Shown here: positions 19,301-27,457 of the stretch, in pieces | How the letters are laid out: each line of letters starts with the position of its first letter | Numbering within the stretch: the first letter of the stretch is position 1 | DNA from: an uncultured Carboxylicivirga sp. | Lineage (GTDB): Bacteria; Bacteroidota; Bacteroidia; Bacteroidales; Marinilabiliaceae | Direction of reading: 5' to 3' | NCBI RefSeq assembly: GCF_963668385.1 | Contig: NZ_OY764327.1 | Location: 5,584,724 to 5,648,723 of the forward strand | Length of the DNA stretch: 64,000 bases | Position numbers and translations under genes: made by a program | Notes under the pieces: generated by a model | Databases searched by the model: none | What the model was told of the DNA's origin: nothing | What the model saw: the letters and a program-made list of their open reading frames with translations, nothing else

Positions 19301-20210
19301 GCGTTACGCACGTGAGTTTCGTGATAACCCCGAAGATCTGAAAAACATCCTGATACCGGTAAATAATGGAGCTCAGGTGCCACTCGGAGAATTGGTAGAT
19401 ATCCAGTATACCAGAGGGCCACAGATGATTAAAAGTGAAGACACCTTTTTAGTTGGGTATGTCATCTTTGATAAAAAAGATGGTTTTGCCGAAGTGGATG
19501 TGGTAGAACAAGCTCAGGCTTATCTTAAAGATCAAATTGCTAAGGGTAATTTTGTATTACCGGCAGGTGTCAACTATAAATTTACGGGTAATTATGAGAA
19601 TCAGATAAGAGCAACCAAACGATTAAGTCTGGTGATTCCCATTTCGCTTATCATCATCTTCCTGATTCTGTATTTTCAATTCCGATCTGTCATTTCAACT
19701 GCGTTGATATTCTCAGGAATTATTGTAGCATTCTCAGGTGGTTTTATCATGCTTTGGTTGTACGCTCAGCCCTGGTTTATGGACGCTACTCTCGCCGGTA
19801 TTAGCCTGAGGGATTTATTCCAGATAACACCCATCAACCTAAGTGTGGCTGTGTGGGTAGGATTTATTGCCTTGTTTGGTGTAGCCACCGACGATGGTGT
19901 GTTGATTAGTACCTATATTCAGCAATTACTGGAAAAACACAATCCTCAAAACAAAGCGGATTTGAAGAAGGTGATTCTCGAAGCCGGTTCCAAACGAGTT
20001 CGTCCGGCTATTATGACCACAGCAACCACCATTATTGCACTACTTCCGGTTCTTACCTCAACCGGTAAGGGATCAGATATTATGGTGCCTATGGCCATTC
20101 CGCTATTTGGAGGAATGACCATCGAAGTCATCACCATGTTTGTGGTTCCGGTTCTGTATTACTTATGGAAATCAAAAACGATGAAAGGAGAAAGCCATGA
20201 AACCAAATAA
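16323..20210 (+). CDS. cusA: Heavy-metal efflux RND pump, CusA/SilA type
   Basis: A 1295-residue inner-membrane proton-driven pump. It has the N-terminal helix and pore region (EWPGRSPQDIDDQISYPL) and two porter/TM repeats. The TM4 proton-relay motif is IGVMVDVGVVFVEN, and the C-terminal half has GVATDDGVLISTY. VMLQTGMRAPMGIKV corresponds to the CusA region that carries a copper-binding Met. These features favour monovalent Cu/Ag over the divalent CzcA group, though substrate assignment stays provisional. It is longer than E. coli CusA (about 1050 residues) because of a hydrophobic insert near 540-690 and a charged periplasmic insert near 770-880; such length is usual in Bacteroidota homologues. 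Its end overlaps the next gene by 14 bp. Confidence 0.92.
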   Translation: MLNKIIRFFLENKLVTFLVLVVFISWGIITSPFGWNTGFLPSDPVPVDAIPDIGENQQIVYTEWPGRSPQDIDDQISYPLTSALLGMPGVKTIRSNSIFGLSSIYIIFDEDVEFYWSRTRILEKLNSLPSGTLPDGVAPALGPDATALGQIYWYTLEGRDEQGNPVGGWDPQELRTVQDYYVRYSLSSAEGVAEVASIGGFIKEYQVDVDPFAMKGYDVNLSQIIAAVKNSNLDIGARTLEVNRAEYLVRAIGYIKNIEDLENSVVTVRNHVPVKLKDVAKVNLGPANRRGGLDKDGVEAVGGVVVARYGANPMKTIDNLKEKIAEIAPGLPSKTLDDGTISKVTLVPFYDRTGLIKETLGTLEEAISLELLISILVVIVLVFNLRASLLISSLLPLGVLITFITMRHFGVDANIVALSGIAIAIGVMVDVGVVFVENIIRHLDLPENKGAKGKQLRQVIYVATTEVAGAVITALATTIISFLPVFAMEAAEGKLFKPLAYTKSFTMLSALLIGLIIIPSLANLIFSLRTDKKKHKTFTNIALIGAGVVLAIISGNLIALAISAYGINGLLSEVKPAIYERWGNFANIAISLVVVVFFLTKIWMPLGAQNSTFANFLFVILIVSAILGVLSMVIRYYERILGWCLNHIVAFISLPITIILFGLMVWQGFGKIFGFMPKFIQNTGAYTYLNEEFPGIGKEFMPTLDEGSFLLMPTTMPHSGIAENLDVIRLLDQRVSSIPEVESVVGKWGRVNSALDPAPTSMYENVINYKSEYILNDKGHRERYKVDKYEKFLLDLQQLGKDSQYRYDKDTHQIESSNNDKWKNASLSEKEVKRIEANIADYLIPDINGEYFRQWRDEIKSPDDIWNEIISKSQIPGLTSAPKLQPISTRLVMLQTGMRAPMGIKVFGPSLESIEQTGLKLESLLKNVEGVNPQSVFADRVVGKPYLEMKIDRDAIARYGMSISQLQMVIGSAIGGMPLTNTVEGRERYPVRLRYAREFRDNPEDLKNILIPVNNGAQVPLGELVDIQYTRGPQMIKSEDTFLVGYVIFDKKDGFAEVDVVEQAQAYLKDQIAKGNFVLPAGVNYKFTGNYENQIRATKRLSLVIPISLIIIFLILYFQFRSVISTALIFSGIIVAFSGGFIMLWLYAQPWFMDATLAGISLRDLFQITPINLSVAVWVGFIALFGVATDDGVLISTYIQQLLEKHNPQNKADLKKVILEAGSKRVRPAIMTTATTIIALLPVLTSTGKGSDIMVPMAIPLFGGMTIEVITMFVVPVLYYLWKSKTMKGESHETK

Positions 20211-21456
20211 ATTACGATATCAAACATTAGTAAAAAGTACATTGAGTATTCTTTTGATTCTATTGGGATGGACGGGCAATAATATATTGGCTCAGGACAA
20301 TCTGGATCATTACCTGACGCTGTCGGCCGAAAACAATCCATCGTTAAAAGCTGCATTTAATAAATATATGGCAGCCTTGGAAAAAGCACCGCAGGTATCT
20401 GCTCTGCCCGATCCACAAATTGCTTTTGCCTATTTTATTCAACCTGTTGAAACCCGCGTGGGGCCTCAGGAATTCAAAATATCGGCATCTCAAATGTTTC
20501 CATGGTTTGGAACTTTACAGGCTCGCGAAAATGCCGCCATAAGCAATGCAAAGGCTCAATATGAAATGTTTGAACAACAAAAATCAAAGTTGTTTCAGGA
20601 AGTAAAAGCCAACTGGTACAATCTCTATTTCAATCAAAGGGCCCTTTATATTACAATGGAGAATATGACTCTTCTACAATCCTTTCAACGCCTGGCAACG
20701 GCTAAAGTAGAAGCCGGAAAGGTATCGGCTGCTGATCAATATAGGATTGAGATGAATATGAATGATCTTGAAAATGAATTGGCTCAACTTAGAGATGCAC
20801 AATCATTATTGACAACCAGCTTCAAGAACTTGATTGGCACCACATCTGAAATAGCTGTTGGCGATACTATTATTTCAACAGATTTACTTTTGAGTAAAGA
20901 GGCCATTATGGATTCCATCAAAGCTAAAAACCATGTTTTGCTTTCGATGGATTTAAAAACATCAGCCCTTGATTACCAAAAAGAAGCAGCCCAAAAAGCC
21001 GGTGGTCCCAATTTCAATGTTGGTATCGACTACACTTTTATAGGTAAAGGAGAAAATAATCTATCAGGTAAAGATGCCATACTTTTTCCAAAGATTGGTT
21101 TTAGCATTCCGCTGTATCGAAGAAAATACAAGAGTATGGTACAGGAAGTAGTTTATCAACAAGAAGCTGTAACCAACGATAAAAGCAATCAGACCAATAT
21201 TCTGGAAAATATTCTGGAAAAAAGCTACAACGAAATGACTGATGCAGAACGTCGAGTAAGGCTTTTCGAAAAGCAGCTATTACTATCATCCAAGTCATTG
21301 CGAATTATTGAGACCGAATATGCCAATCAAAACAGCAATTTTGAAGAGATGCTACGGATGCAAAAACGTATGCTAAAATATCAATTGGAACTGGAAAAAG
21401 CCAGAACAGACAAACTGGCTTCTATTGCTTTTATATACTATTTAATGGGCAAATAA
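20197..21456 (+). CDS. cusC: CusC-like TolC-family outer membrane protein of the metal-efflux operon
   Basis: A 419-residue TolC-family protein with a signal peptide ending near residue 32 (NNILAQD). It has the helical duplications typical of metal-efflux outer membrane factors (NPSLKAAFNKY, ALPDPQIAFAYF, QMFPWFGTLQARE, LEKARTDKLASI). PWFGTLQAR-type motifs are characteristic of CusC/CzcC-like members in Bacteroidota. The start lies inside the cusA tail, so the two genes are translationally coupled. It would form the outer channel for the CusA-adaptor assembly. Confidence 0.88.
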   Translation: MKPNKLRYQTLVKSTLSILLILLGWTGNNILAQDNLDHYLTLSAENNPSLKAAFNKYMAALEKAPQVSALPDPQIAFAYFIQPVETRVGPQEFKISASQMFPWFGTLQARENAAISNAKAQYEMFEQQKSKLFQEVKANWYNLYFNQRALYITMENMTLLQSFQRLATAKVEAGKVSAADQYRIEMNMNDLENELAQLRDAQSLLTTSFKNLIGTTSEIAVGDTIISTDLLLSKEAIMDSIKAKNHVLLSMDLKTSALDYQKEAAQKAGGPNFNVGIDYTFIGKGENNLSGKDAILFPKIGFSIPLYRRKYKSMVQEVVYQQEAVTNDKSNQTNILENILEKSYNEMTDAERRVRLFEKQLLLSSKSLRIIETEYANQNSNFEEMLRMQKRMLKYQLELEKARTDKLASIAFIYYLMGK

Positions 21457-21475
21457 GATTAGTATGTTAGTAATT

Positions 21476-21491
21476 AGGCAGTAGTCAGAAG
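21476..21491 (+). repeat. 16-bp repeat copy 2
   Basis: AGGCAGTAGTCAGAAG, 20 bp after the cusC stop. It is related to copies at 16192 and 41329. Confidence 0.5.
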
Positions 21492-21615
21492 CAAATTAAG
21501 ATTCAGATAAATAACAAGCAGCTAACGGCTAATAGCTTTTTATCATTAGGAATGAGTTCTTAATAAAAAATGTAATTGTACTATCAATAGTAACAATCAA
21601 TTGAAAAAAGAAATA

Positions 21616-23451
21616 ATGAAAAAGATACTTCAATATATAAAATCGAATTACAAAGCGGTATTCATCACTTTGTTGGCCGGCTTGCTAATTGGCTGGATCA
21701 TTAAGCCATCTCATTCAGAAGAAACGCAGCAACATCAACACAATCATGCTGAAGAATCAACTACATGGACCTGTTCGATGCACCCACAAATTAAACAGGA
21801 AGAGCCTGGTTCATGCCCCATTTGCGGAATGGATCTGATTCCTTTAAAATCGATGCAAGGCAGTGATGAAGCAAATCCTGATGAAATTGCCATGAGTGAA
21901 GCCGCCATAAAACTGGCCGATATTCAAACTGTGAAAGTGGCGAAGAAACAAGCCATAAGGAAAGAATATTTACAAGGTAAGATTGAACCTGACGAAAGAA
22001 AAATAGCTCAGCTTACGGCTCGTTTTAACGGAAGAATTGAAAAGTTAAACATCAATTTTACCGGACAAAATGTACGTAAAGGGCAAGCTTTGGCAACCAT
22101 TTATTCACCGGAATTGGTGAGTGCACAGCGCGAATTGATAGAAGCCACTGCTTTAAAAGAAACCAATCCGGCTCTTTACAAAGCTGCAAAAGCCAAGTTA
22201 CTGGCATGGGATTTAACACCTCAACAAATCAGTGAGATTGAAAATGCGAGTGATCCGATTGTACATTTTAATATTCTTTCGCCTGTAAGCGGCACTGTAA
22301 CATCACGAAAAATAGCCCAAGGTGATTATGTGAAAGAAGGAACGGATATGTTTCAGATTATTGACCTTAGTAAAGTATGGATTCAACTGGATGCTTATGA
22401 GACAGACCTTCCTTGGATTGCACAAGGTGATAAAATCAGCTTCAACACCCAATCGCAACCGGGTAAAACCTTCGAAGCTAAAGTGAGTTTTATCGATCCT
22501 ATTTTGAATCCACAAACAAGAGTTGCCAATGTAAGAGCTGAGGTGAATAATCCGGATGGAAACCTAAAACCCGGAATATTTGTCACCGCTTATGTGGAAT
22601 CAGAATTATCGAAGGATGACGCATTAATTATTCCAAAATCGGCTGTGCTTTGGACTGGCAAAAGAGCCGTTGTATATGTAAAAGTAGAAGGCCGTGAACA
22701 ACCCACTTTCCTGTATCGTGAAATTGTGCTGGGGCCAGAGGCTGGTGATTCATATATAGTGGCTGATGGACTTAAAGTAGGTGAAGTCATAGCTGCCAAC
22801 GGAGTATTTAAAATTGATGCAGCCGCTCAATTAGAAGGAAAACAAAGTATGATGAATTCATCCAAAAGTGATATGCACCATATGGATATGAGCATGAATA
22901 TGAAAGAGGATTCGTTTCAGGTAGCGGGTAATTGTGGAATGTGCAAAGAAACCATCGAAACAGCTGCTAAAAGTGTTAATGGCGTTCATGTGGCTGAATG
23001 GAATAAAGAAACCAAAACATTCAAAGTTAGTTACATGGCAAACGAAACAGATTTATCGAGCATTCACAAGGCAATAGCAGCTGCCGGCTATGATACTGAA
23101 CTAGAGAAGGCTTCAGCAGATGTATACAACAAACTACCTGAATGTTGCCATTACGATCGTAACTATTTCGATAAAGCAAATACACAGAGTCAGACCTATT
23201 CTTTTAAAGTATTTGGCAACTGTGGAATGTGTAAAGACCGAATTGAAGAAGCAGCTGCAAAAGTGGAAGGCGTTAATAGTGCTGAGTGGAATGAAGAAAC
23301 CAAGATGATAACCATTGAAGGCAGCCCATCATTGAACATTCATATGGTGCATAAAGCTATTGCAGCTGTTGGTCACGATACCGAAATGGCAAAAGCACCA
23401 GATTCAGTCTACAATAATCTTCCAGAGTGCTGTCTATATGAAAGACAATAA
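21616..23451 (+). CDS. cusB: CusB-type periplasmic adaptor with heavy-metal-binding domain and two C-terminal HMA modules
   Basis: Starting at the ATG (611 residues) rather than an in-frame TTG 15 bp upstream, it has a membrane anchor (about 15-30) and a His-rich linker. The heavy-metal-binding domain TCSMHP...CPICGMDL (about 52-75) comes next, followed by the adaptor core with lipoyl (KLNINFTGQNVRKGQ), hairpin and beta-barrel parts. Met/His-rich sequence then leads into two HMA-like domains, each with GNCGMC (438-443 and 534-539), and each ending in a YN-LPECC-Y-R motif. Ordinary CusB lacks these two modules. They could capture Cu(I) and pass it to the pump, which is inference. It is preceded by a 159-bp gap containing a 16-bp repeat. 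Confidence 0.9.
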   Translation: MKKILQYIKSNYKAVFITLLAGLLIGWIIKPSHSEETQQHQHNHAEESTTWTCSMHPQIKQEEPGSCPICGMDLIPLKSMQGSDEANPDEIAMSEAAIKLADIQTVKVAKKQAIRKEYLQGKIEPDERKIAQLTARFNGRIEKLNINFTGQNVRKGQALATIYSPELVSAQRELIEATALKETNPALYKAAKAKLLAWDLTPQQISEIENASDPIVHFNILSPVSGTVTSRKIAQGDYVKEGTDMFQIIDLSKVWIQLDAYETDLPWIAQGDKISFNTQSQPGKTFEAKVSFIDPILNPQTRVANVRAEVNNPDGNLKPGIFVTAYVESELSKDDALIIPKSAVLWTGKRAVVYVKVEGREQPTFLYREIVLGPEAGDSYIVADGLKVGEVIAANGVFKIDAAAQLEGKQSMMNSSKSDMHHMDMSMNMKEDSFQVAGNCGMCKETIETAAKSVNGVHVAEWNKETKTFKVSYMANETDLSSIHKAIAAAGYDTELEKASADVYNKLPECCHYDRNYFDKANTQSQTYSFKVFGNCGMCKDRIEEAAAKVEGVNSAEWNEETKMITIEGSPSLNIHMVHKAIAAVGHDTEMAKAPDSVYNNLPECCLYERQ

Positions 23452-23491
23452 AATATTGAATGAAATTATTAATCAAAAAAATATATAAAAC

Positions 23492-23839
23492 ATGAAAACA
23501 AAAATGAGCTTAATCGCAGTAATGATGGTAGCTTCCATCTCCTTATTTGCAAAAAACACCGATAAAACTTTTAAGGTATACGGCAATTGTGGCATGTGCG
23601 AAAAAACCATTGAAAAAGCTGCCAATTTGGTTGACGGAGTGATCAAAGCCGATTGGAACAAAGAAACCAAAATGATGAATCTGACTTTTGATTCGGCTAA
23701 AACCACCGACGAAAAAGTTCAGGAGGCCATTGCCAAATCGGGCTACGATACAGAGAAAAAAACAGCCCCGGATGAAGCTTATAATAAACTTCCAGGCTGC
23801 TGTAAATACGACAGAAAACCTAAAACAGAAAAAGAATAA
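23492..23839 (+). CDS. Small periplasmic HMA-domain protein (copper-chaperone-like)
   Basis: A 115-residue protein with a signal peptide (about 1-20, ending LFAK). One heavy-metal-associated domain has GNCGMC at 31-36, where the two Cys replace the usual CxxC. The C-terminal tail reads YNKLPGCCKYDRK. Both the domain and the tail closely match the two modules at the end of the adjacent adaptor, pointing to tandem duplication. Such proteins bind Cu(I) and deliver it to pumps. It lies 40 bp downstream of the adaptor and is presumably its last co-transcribed partner. Confidence 0.88.
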   Translation: MKTKMSLIAVMMVASISLFAKNTDKTFKVYGNCGMCEKTIEKAANLVDGVIKADWNKETKMMNLTFDSAKTTDEKVQEAIAKSGYDTEKKTAPDEAYNKLPGCCKYDRKPKTEKE

Positions 23840-23846
23840 TTTTGAA

Positions 23847-24188
23847 CTAAGAAGCATTTCTGATTGCCGGAGATGCCTCTTTCTTTTTCAAATATCGGGC
23901 ACATTGCACCACCTGATTATAGCCTAACAAAGTACCCAAAATATAATCTTCTTCGGGCGATAATTCATTCAGGCTTTTATGGCAAAAGCAGTTGATTACA
24001 TTCACACATTCTTTGGCACCAAAATAAATATTCACCTTATTAACACTAACTGGTTGAATCAGATAATCAATACCATTCGATTCTAATTTTTTAATGGCTA
24101 AATCAACATCCTTCGATGCCATGGTGTGTAAAATAAGATTTCTCAAACCTTTTTTATACTCATATATATGATGACAAAATACTCTCAT
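23847..24188 (-). CDS. DUF2023-family protein next to flavodoxin
   Basis: A 113-residue cytoplasmic protein starting MRVFCHHIYEYKKGLRNL, a pattern I associate with DUF2023. It contains VNIYFGAKECVNVI and LGTLLGYNQVVQCARY, and is rich in Cys and Tyr, with no signal peptide. Function is unknown. In Bacteroidota it commonly sits beside flavodoxin, as here (145 bp downstream on the same strand), suggesting a role in flavodoxin-linked electron transfer or iron limitation. It converges with the HMA gene, whose stop is 7 bp away. Confidence 0.72.
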   Translation of the reverse strand: MRVFCHHIYEYKKGLRNLILHTMASKDVDLAIKKLESNGIDYLIQPVSVNKVNIYFGAKECVNVINCFCHKSLNELSPEEDYILGTLLGYNQVVQCARYLKKKEASPAIRNAS

Positions 24189-24333
24189 ATTAAATAATTT
24201 AAAAAGAACAGATCAGATTCAACTTTTGAGAAATCAGAAATGGAAAACACAAAACACTGATTCATCAATACGAAGTATTTTCTAACCTGCTCTTTAATTA
24301 TGGATAAAAAAATAATTACAATGGTTAGTTATT

Positions 24334-24837
24334 TCAATTCAGGTAATTTCTAATACCCTCAATCCATTTACTAACTCGTTCATCGGTTTTATCACTTTCA
24401 TTATCCACATCAATAGCCAATCCCACAAAGCTATCTTCAACAAGTGCAGTTGAAGCGTCAAAGGTATATTCATCTTTTGCAACTTGTCCTATTATTTGAG
24501 CTTCACTGTTAGCAATCGCCTTGTAAATAGTACCCATTCCATCAACAAATGTATCCGGGTACGACTCTGCATCACCTAAACCAAAGAGAGCAACCGTTTT
24601 TCCCTGTAGATTAGCATTCTCTAATTCGGTAATAAAATCTTCCCAATCGTCTTGTAAATCCCCATAGCCCCATGTACTGGTTCCTAAAAACAATACTTCA
24701 TATGTATCCAATTCTGCCACATTAATTGCAGCTACATCTATTAATTTGGCTTCGTTACCGAGTTTGGTATTGATTAGTTTTGCTACGGCTTCGGTATTTC
24801 CCGAGCTTGATCCGTAAAGTATTGCTGTTTGCTTCAT
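24334..24837 (-). CDS. fldA: Flavodoxin (long-chain)
   Basis: A 167-residue flavodoxin. The phosphate-binding loop GSSSGNTEAVA follows the first strand. FLGTSTWGYGDLQDDWEDF contains the FMN-flanking Trp, and ALFGLGDAESYPDTFVDGMG has the second isoalloxazine loop with Tyr. The roughly 20-residue insertion in the last strand marks the long-chain type. It carries low-potential electrons, often replacing ferredoxin under iron limitation. A good predicted promoter lies just upstream (24866-24896), and no Fur box was recognised by eye. Confidence 0.93.
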   Translation of the reverse strand: MKQTAILYGSSSGNTEAVAKLINTKLGNEAKLIDVAAINVAELDTYEVLFLGTSTWGYGDLQDDWEDFITELENANLQGKTVALFGLGDAESYPDTFVDGMGTIYKAIANSEAQIIGQVAKDEYTFDASTALVEDSFVGLAIDVDNESDKTDERVSKWIEGIRNYLN

Positions 24838-24865
24838 CCGGTTAATTTTAAGTATGATTACATCA

Positions 24866-24896
24866 CAAAACTAACCGACTAGCCATCACTATACAA
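24866..24896 (-). promoter_or_regulatory. Predicted Bacteroidota promoter of flavodoxin
   Basis: On the minus strand, TTG (24896-24894), 20 nt, then TAGTTTTG (24873-24866), an exact TAnnTTTG. It is 29 bp upstream of the ATG. Confidence 0.6.
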
Positions 24897-25037
24897 TCGC
24901 CAATATTGGGGTTTTTATGCAGATAAAAGTATAAACAATCAACTTCACAAAAGTCACATTCCCTTGCTAATCCGATCATTAACTACTACACATCCCAATA
25001 ATTGGTTACTAATAATTAGGTAATGATGCTTAAAAAT

Positions 25038-25415
25038 CTAGTTGGCTATAATGGGTACTCCTATTTCTTTCAGAGACAGAAAACAATCGGTTCGACCATA
25101 AAAGTATCGACTTGCTAATAACGATTGAAGTTCATTTAATTCTTTTCGATTTAATAACATTGACACATTACGATGCCCTAATGGTACAATTATCTTTCTT
25201 CGGTAATCAAGATCAGCATTGATACTTTCATAATACGACCCATCAATTTTCGAGATATTATCTTTAAAAAAGCAGTAAGCCTCTTCGTCAAAAGAAAAAA
25301 GAAAATGATAGAATTCAATGTGAATTTTATCGCAACTAGAGCATAAAAAAACTCTTCCATTACGGGTTTGACTGATTATCTTTTCCATAAGCAATTTATT
25401 TACCCGAAATTGCAT
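25038..25415 (-). CDS. Small conserved hypothetical protein with CxxC (DUF6686-like)
   Basis: A 125-residue cytoplasmic protein with LCSSCDKIHIEFYHFLFSF near residues 24-42, where CxxC is followed by an aromatic strand. A later conserved-looking stretch is RKIIVPLGHRNVSMLLNRKEL. I associate this layout with a short Bacteroidota family (DUF6686), but could not confirm it. An internal ATG at 25388 (residue 10) gives a start closer to the CxxC and could be the real one. The single CxxC could bind metal as a dimer or be redox active. No operon partner within 60 bp shows a linked function. Confidence 0.6.
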   Translation of the reverse strand: MQFRVNKLLMEKIISQTRNGRVFLCSSCDKIHIEFYHFLFSFDEEAYCFFKDNISKIDGSYYESINADLDYRRKIIVPLGHRNVSMLLNRKELNELQSLLASRYFYGRTDCFLSLKEIGVPIIAN

Positions 25416-25479
25416 ATAATCCGTTTATCAGTCCATCCCCAATAATGGTGAAACTGAACTCAAATCTATTTATCGTGTA

Positions 25480-26292
25480 TTAAAAGCACCAGCCAACGCG
25501 TACCCCCATACTCAAGGCCAATGGAAATTCATCTATACCTCCAATAAAAGCTTTGTGCATACCGTATTGATCATCGTCTTTACCAAAACCATACCCTATC
25601 CCCACAAAGGTATCTACGATAAAGCCATTATCAATTACCCATTGTTTACCAAAATTCAATAGAACTGCAAACATCACATTCGTCTCTCTTTCAACCGTTT
25701 CATAATCGGAATACCAATCCCACATTTCAAAATCATAATGATAATACGAGAAAGCTAATTCGGGTCGTATATAAGCACCTTTTAAAATATGTGCATAACG
25801 CTGCCCGCGTATGTAATAATCAGGACTCTTAATAAATTTACAACCTAGCTTTAAAAACATACCTTTCTCATCGGTAGCATAAATATCATTTCCCACACCA
25901 ATCAAACCAAGTGTTGCTTCAATACTTCTGCCGGGTTTTATGCTGCGCTCGTATCCTATATTAAAACTATTAAATAAGGGCGATAAGAAATTTACCTTAA
26001 TGGCATTTTTGTGATTAGTAATATACTTTTGAGGATCGTATAATGTTGGGCTAAACTCAAGTACATTGCCATTAGCCAGTATTATTTTAGAAACATCTTC
26101 TTTATCAACACCAAACAAAATAGTTTCGCTAACTGCCGGATTGGTATATTTAATTTCCAGATCGCCAATCTCTTTTATAACACAGTTGATAGTATCACTA
26201 TTGACTTTAATAAGTTTGTCCTGAGCTTTTATTGATGTAATGATGCATAACGCGCTTAACAGACAGAATACTGTTTGAAGTAAATTTTTCAT
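25480..26292 (-). CDS. Predicted outer-membrane beta-barrel protein, function unknown
   Basis: A 270-residue protein with a clear signal peptide (residues 1-23, IKAQD). A small N-terminal domain (about 24-80; KVNSDTINCVIKEIGDLEIKY, VSKIILANG) follows. From about 95 onward, alternating hydrophobic and aromatic strands end in the aromatic WCF, typical of outer-membrane barrels. Segments such as NIGYERSIKPGRSIEATLGLIG resemble Bacteroidota barrel proteins of unknown role. No ligand or partner can be inferred, and the downstream small gene is 64 bp away. Confidence 0.65.
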   Translation of the reverse strand: MKNLLQTVFCLLSALCIITSIKAQDKLIKVNSDTINCVIKEIGDLEIKYTNPAVSETILFGVDKEDVSKIILANGNVLEFSPTLYDPQKYITNHKNAIKVNFLSPLFNSFNIGYERSIKPGRSIEATLGLIGVGNDIYATDEKGMFLKLGCKFIKSPDYYIRGQRYAHILKGAYIRPELAFSYYHYDFEMWDWYSDYETVERETNVMFAVLLNFGKQWVIDNGFIVDTFVGIGYGFGKDDDQYGMHKAFIGGIDEFPLALSMGVRVGWCF

Positions 26293-26329
26293 TAGAGTTG
26301 GTTTAGTTTTGAATCACTCTAATGACAAG

Positions 26330-26749
26330 CTAAAACAAACCAACACGTATTCGCAATTGATTTAATTTTTCGAGATCCAACTGACGGCTAAATGAAAAAC
26401 TCTGAAATCGTTGCTCCGCTTCACTAAAGCAAAACTTTGCCAACTCAATATGATGAATCGCTTCTTCATCTTTCTCCATACATAAACACACATCGGCTGA
26501 AGTCATAAAGTATCGGCCCAAGGTATCTAAGTAAGTATCTGATATCTCACTCTCATCAAGCTTTTGCTTAAAATCATCAATACTCATTTGTAAAAACTCA
26601 TCATAGCTTAAACCCGTAACCCTTGCTGATTGATTGATTAAAAAATCGTATGCCTGCTCGGCTTTATCTTCTTGCTGAAGCTTTAATAGCTTAGAAATAA
26701 ACTGTGCAATTTGCTCTATTATTCGAAGTATGTAATCACGCCTGTACAT
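26330..26749 (-). CDS. Small helical protein, possibly DUF6483 family
   Basis: A 139-residue, all-helical acidic protein opening MYRRDYILRIIEQIAQFISKL. It has a TPR-like pair of helices later (YLDTLGRYFMTSADVC, AIHHIELAKFCFSEAEQRF). The opening resembles DUF6483 proteins, an uncharacterised cytoplasmic family; I am only moderately sure. There are no catalytic motifs or membrane segments. An exact TAnnTTTG element (TATCTTTG) lies at 26797-26790, 41 bp upstream, supporting a promoter. The barrel gene follows 38 bp downstream and may be co-transcribed. Confidence 0.6.
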   Translation of the reverse strand: MYRRDYILRIIEQIAQFISKLLKLQQEDKAEQAYDFLINQSARVTGLSYDEFLQMSIDDFKQKLDESEISDTYLDTLGRYFMTSADVCLCMEKDEEAIHHIELAKFCFSEAEQRFQSFSFSRQLDLEKLNQLRIRVGLF

Positions 26750-27055
26750 ATATTGATGTTTTATTTTTAATGATCAAAATTATCACTACCAAAGATACAA
26801 TGATTATTTTGCTCTTTATTCCATCAACTGATAAAACAGCAGAATTACCCTGTTATTTAATTACATATAACAGCTACTACGTAACAATTTATCACCACAA
26901 ACAGTATACAGCAATCTGAGGTATAAAGCTAAGCTATTCGCGAATATCGGTCTATATAATAACTTTATTTATACTCTTTTGTTTTTATAAGTTAAATAGA
27001 CGATATTTGATTATTAAAACACAGGGACTGGAGAGAAACAACCAAATTACGTACA
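26750..27055. other. Divergent intergenic region (306 bp), promoters only
   Basis: It separates the DUF6483-like gene (minus) from the SiaC gene (plus). It contains TATCTTTG (26797-26790, minus) as a minus-7 element for the former. No matching element for SiaC is clear. No open frame or stable hairpin was noticed. Confidence 0.45.
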
Positions 27056-27436
27056 ATGAATAAAACGATTCTTAAAGAACCGACCAGAACTACTCCGTAC
27101 ATCAAATTGGATCATAATCATGGTTTAATTGAGTTCAAAGGAAAGCTAACACCTGAGAATTGTTCTGATTTGTTTGATCCGATTATTCAGTGGATTGATG
27201 AATACCTTACTCAACCACTAGAAAAAACAGAACTTAATATCCAGTTAGAATATTTTAATACCCGATCGTCGGTTTACTTATTGGATATTTTTAGAAAATT
27301 TGAACAAATCCTGGATCATAATCGAAAGATCACTATCAACTGGATATGCGAAAGCGATGATTTTGATATGATTGAAGCAGGCGAAGATTATCAGGCAATC
27401 ATTAACGTTCCGATTAACATTGTTGAATACAATTAA
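27056..27436 (+). CDS. siaC: SiaC-family regulatory phosphoprotein (DUF1987)
   Basis: A 126-residue single-domain protein. It shows the family order: TPYIKLDHNHGLIEFKGKLTPEN at the start, then LEYFNTRSSVYLLDIF, then IEAGEDYQAI near the end. Thr69 in YFNTRSS aligns with the phosphorylated Thr68 of Pseudomonas SiaC, and the adjoining serines are alternative sites. In Pseudomonas, SiaC binds and activates the diguanylate cyclase SiaD and is controlled by a kinase/phosphatase pair. No diguanylate cyclase, SiaA-like phosphatase or SiaB-like kinase is encoded nearby, so the partner here is unknown. It has its own terminator. Confidence 0.85.
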   Translation: MNKTILKEPTRTTPYIKLDHNHGLIEFKGKLTPENCSDLFDPIIQWIDEYLTQPLEKTELNIQLEYFNTRSSVYLLDIFRKFEQILDHNRKITINWICESDDFDMIEAGEDYQAIINVPINIVEYN

Positions 27437-27457
27437 AATACACCTTTATAATAACAG

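Noticed and set aside
20197-20210. The cusA/cusC overlap as a frameshift or damaged gene.
   Set aside because: cusA has its full C-terminus and cusC has a proper signal peptide. A 14-bp overlap is normal translational coupling.
21601-21616. TTG at 21601 as the start of the CusB-like gene.
   Set aside because: The ATG five codons later is preceded by a purine-rich stretch and leads into the same anchor helix.
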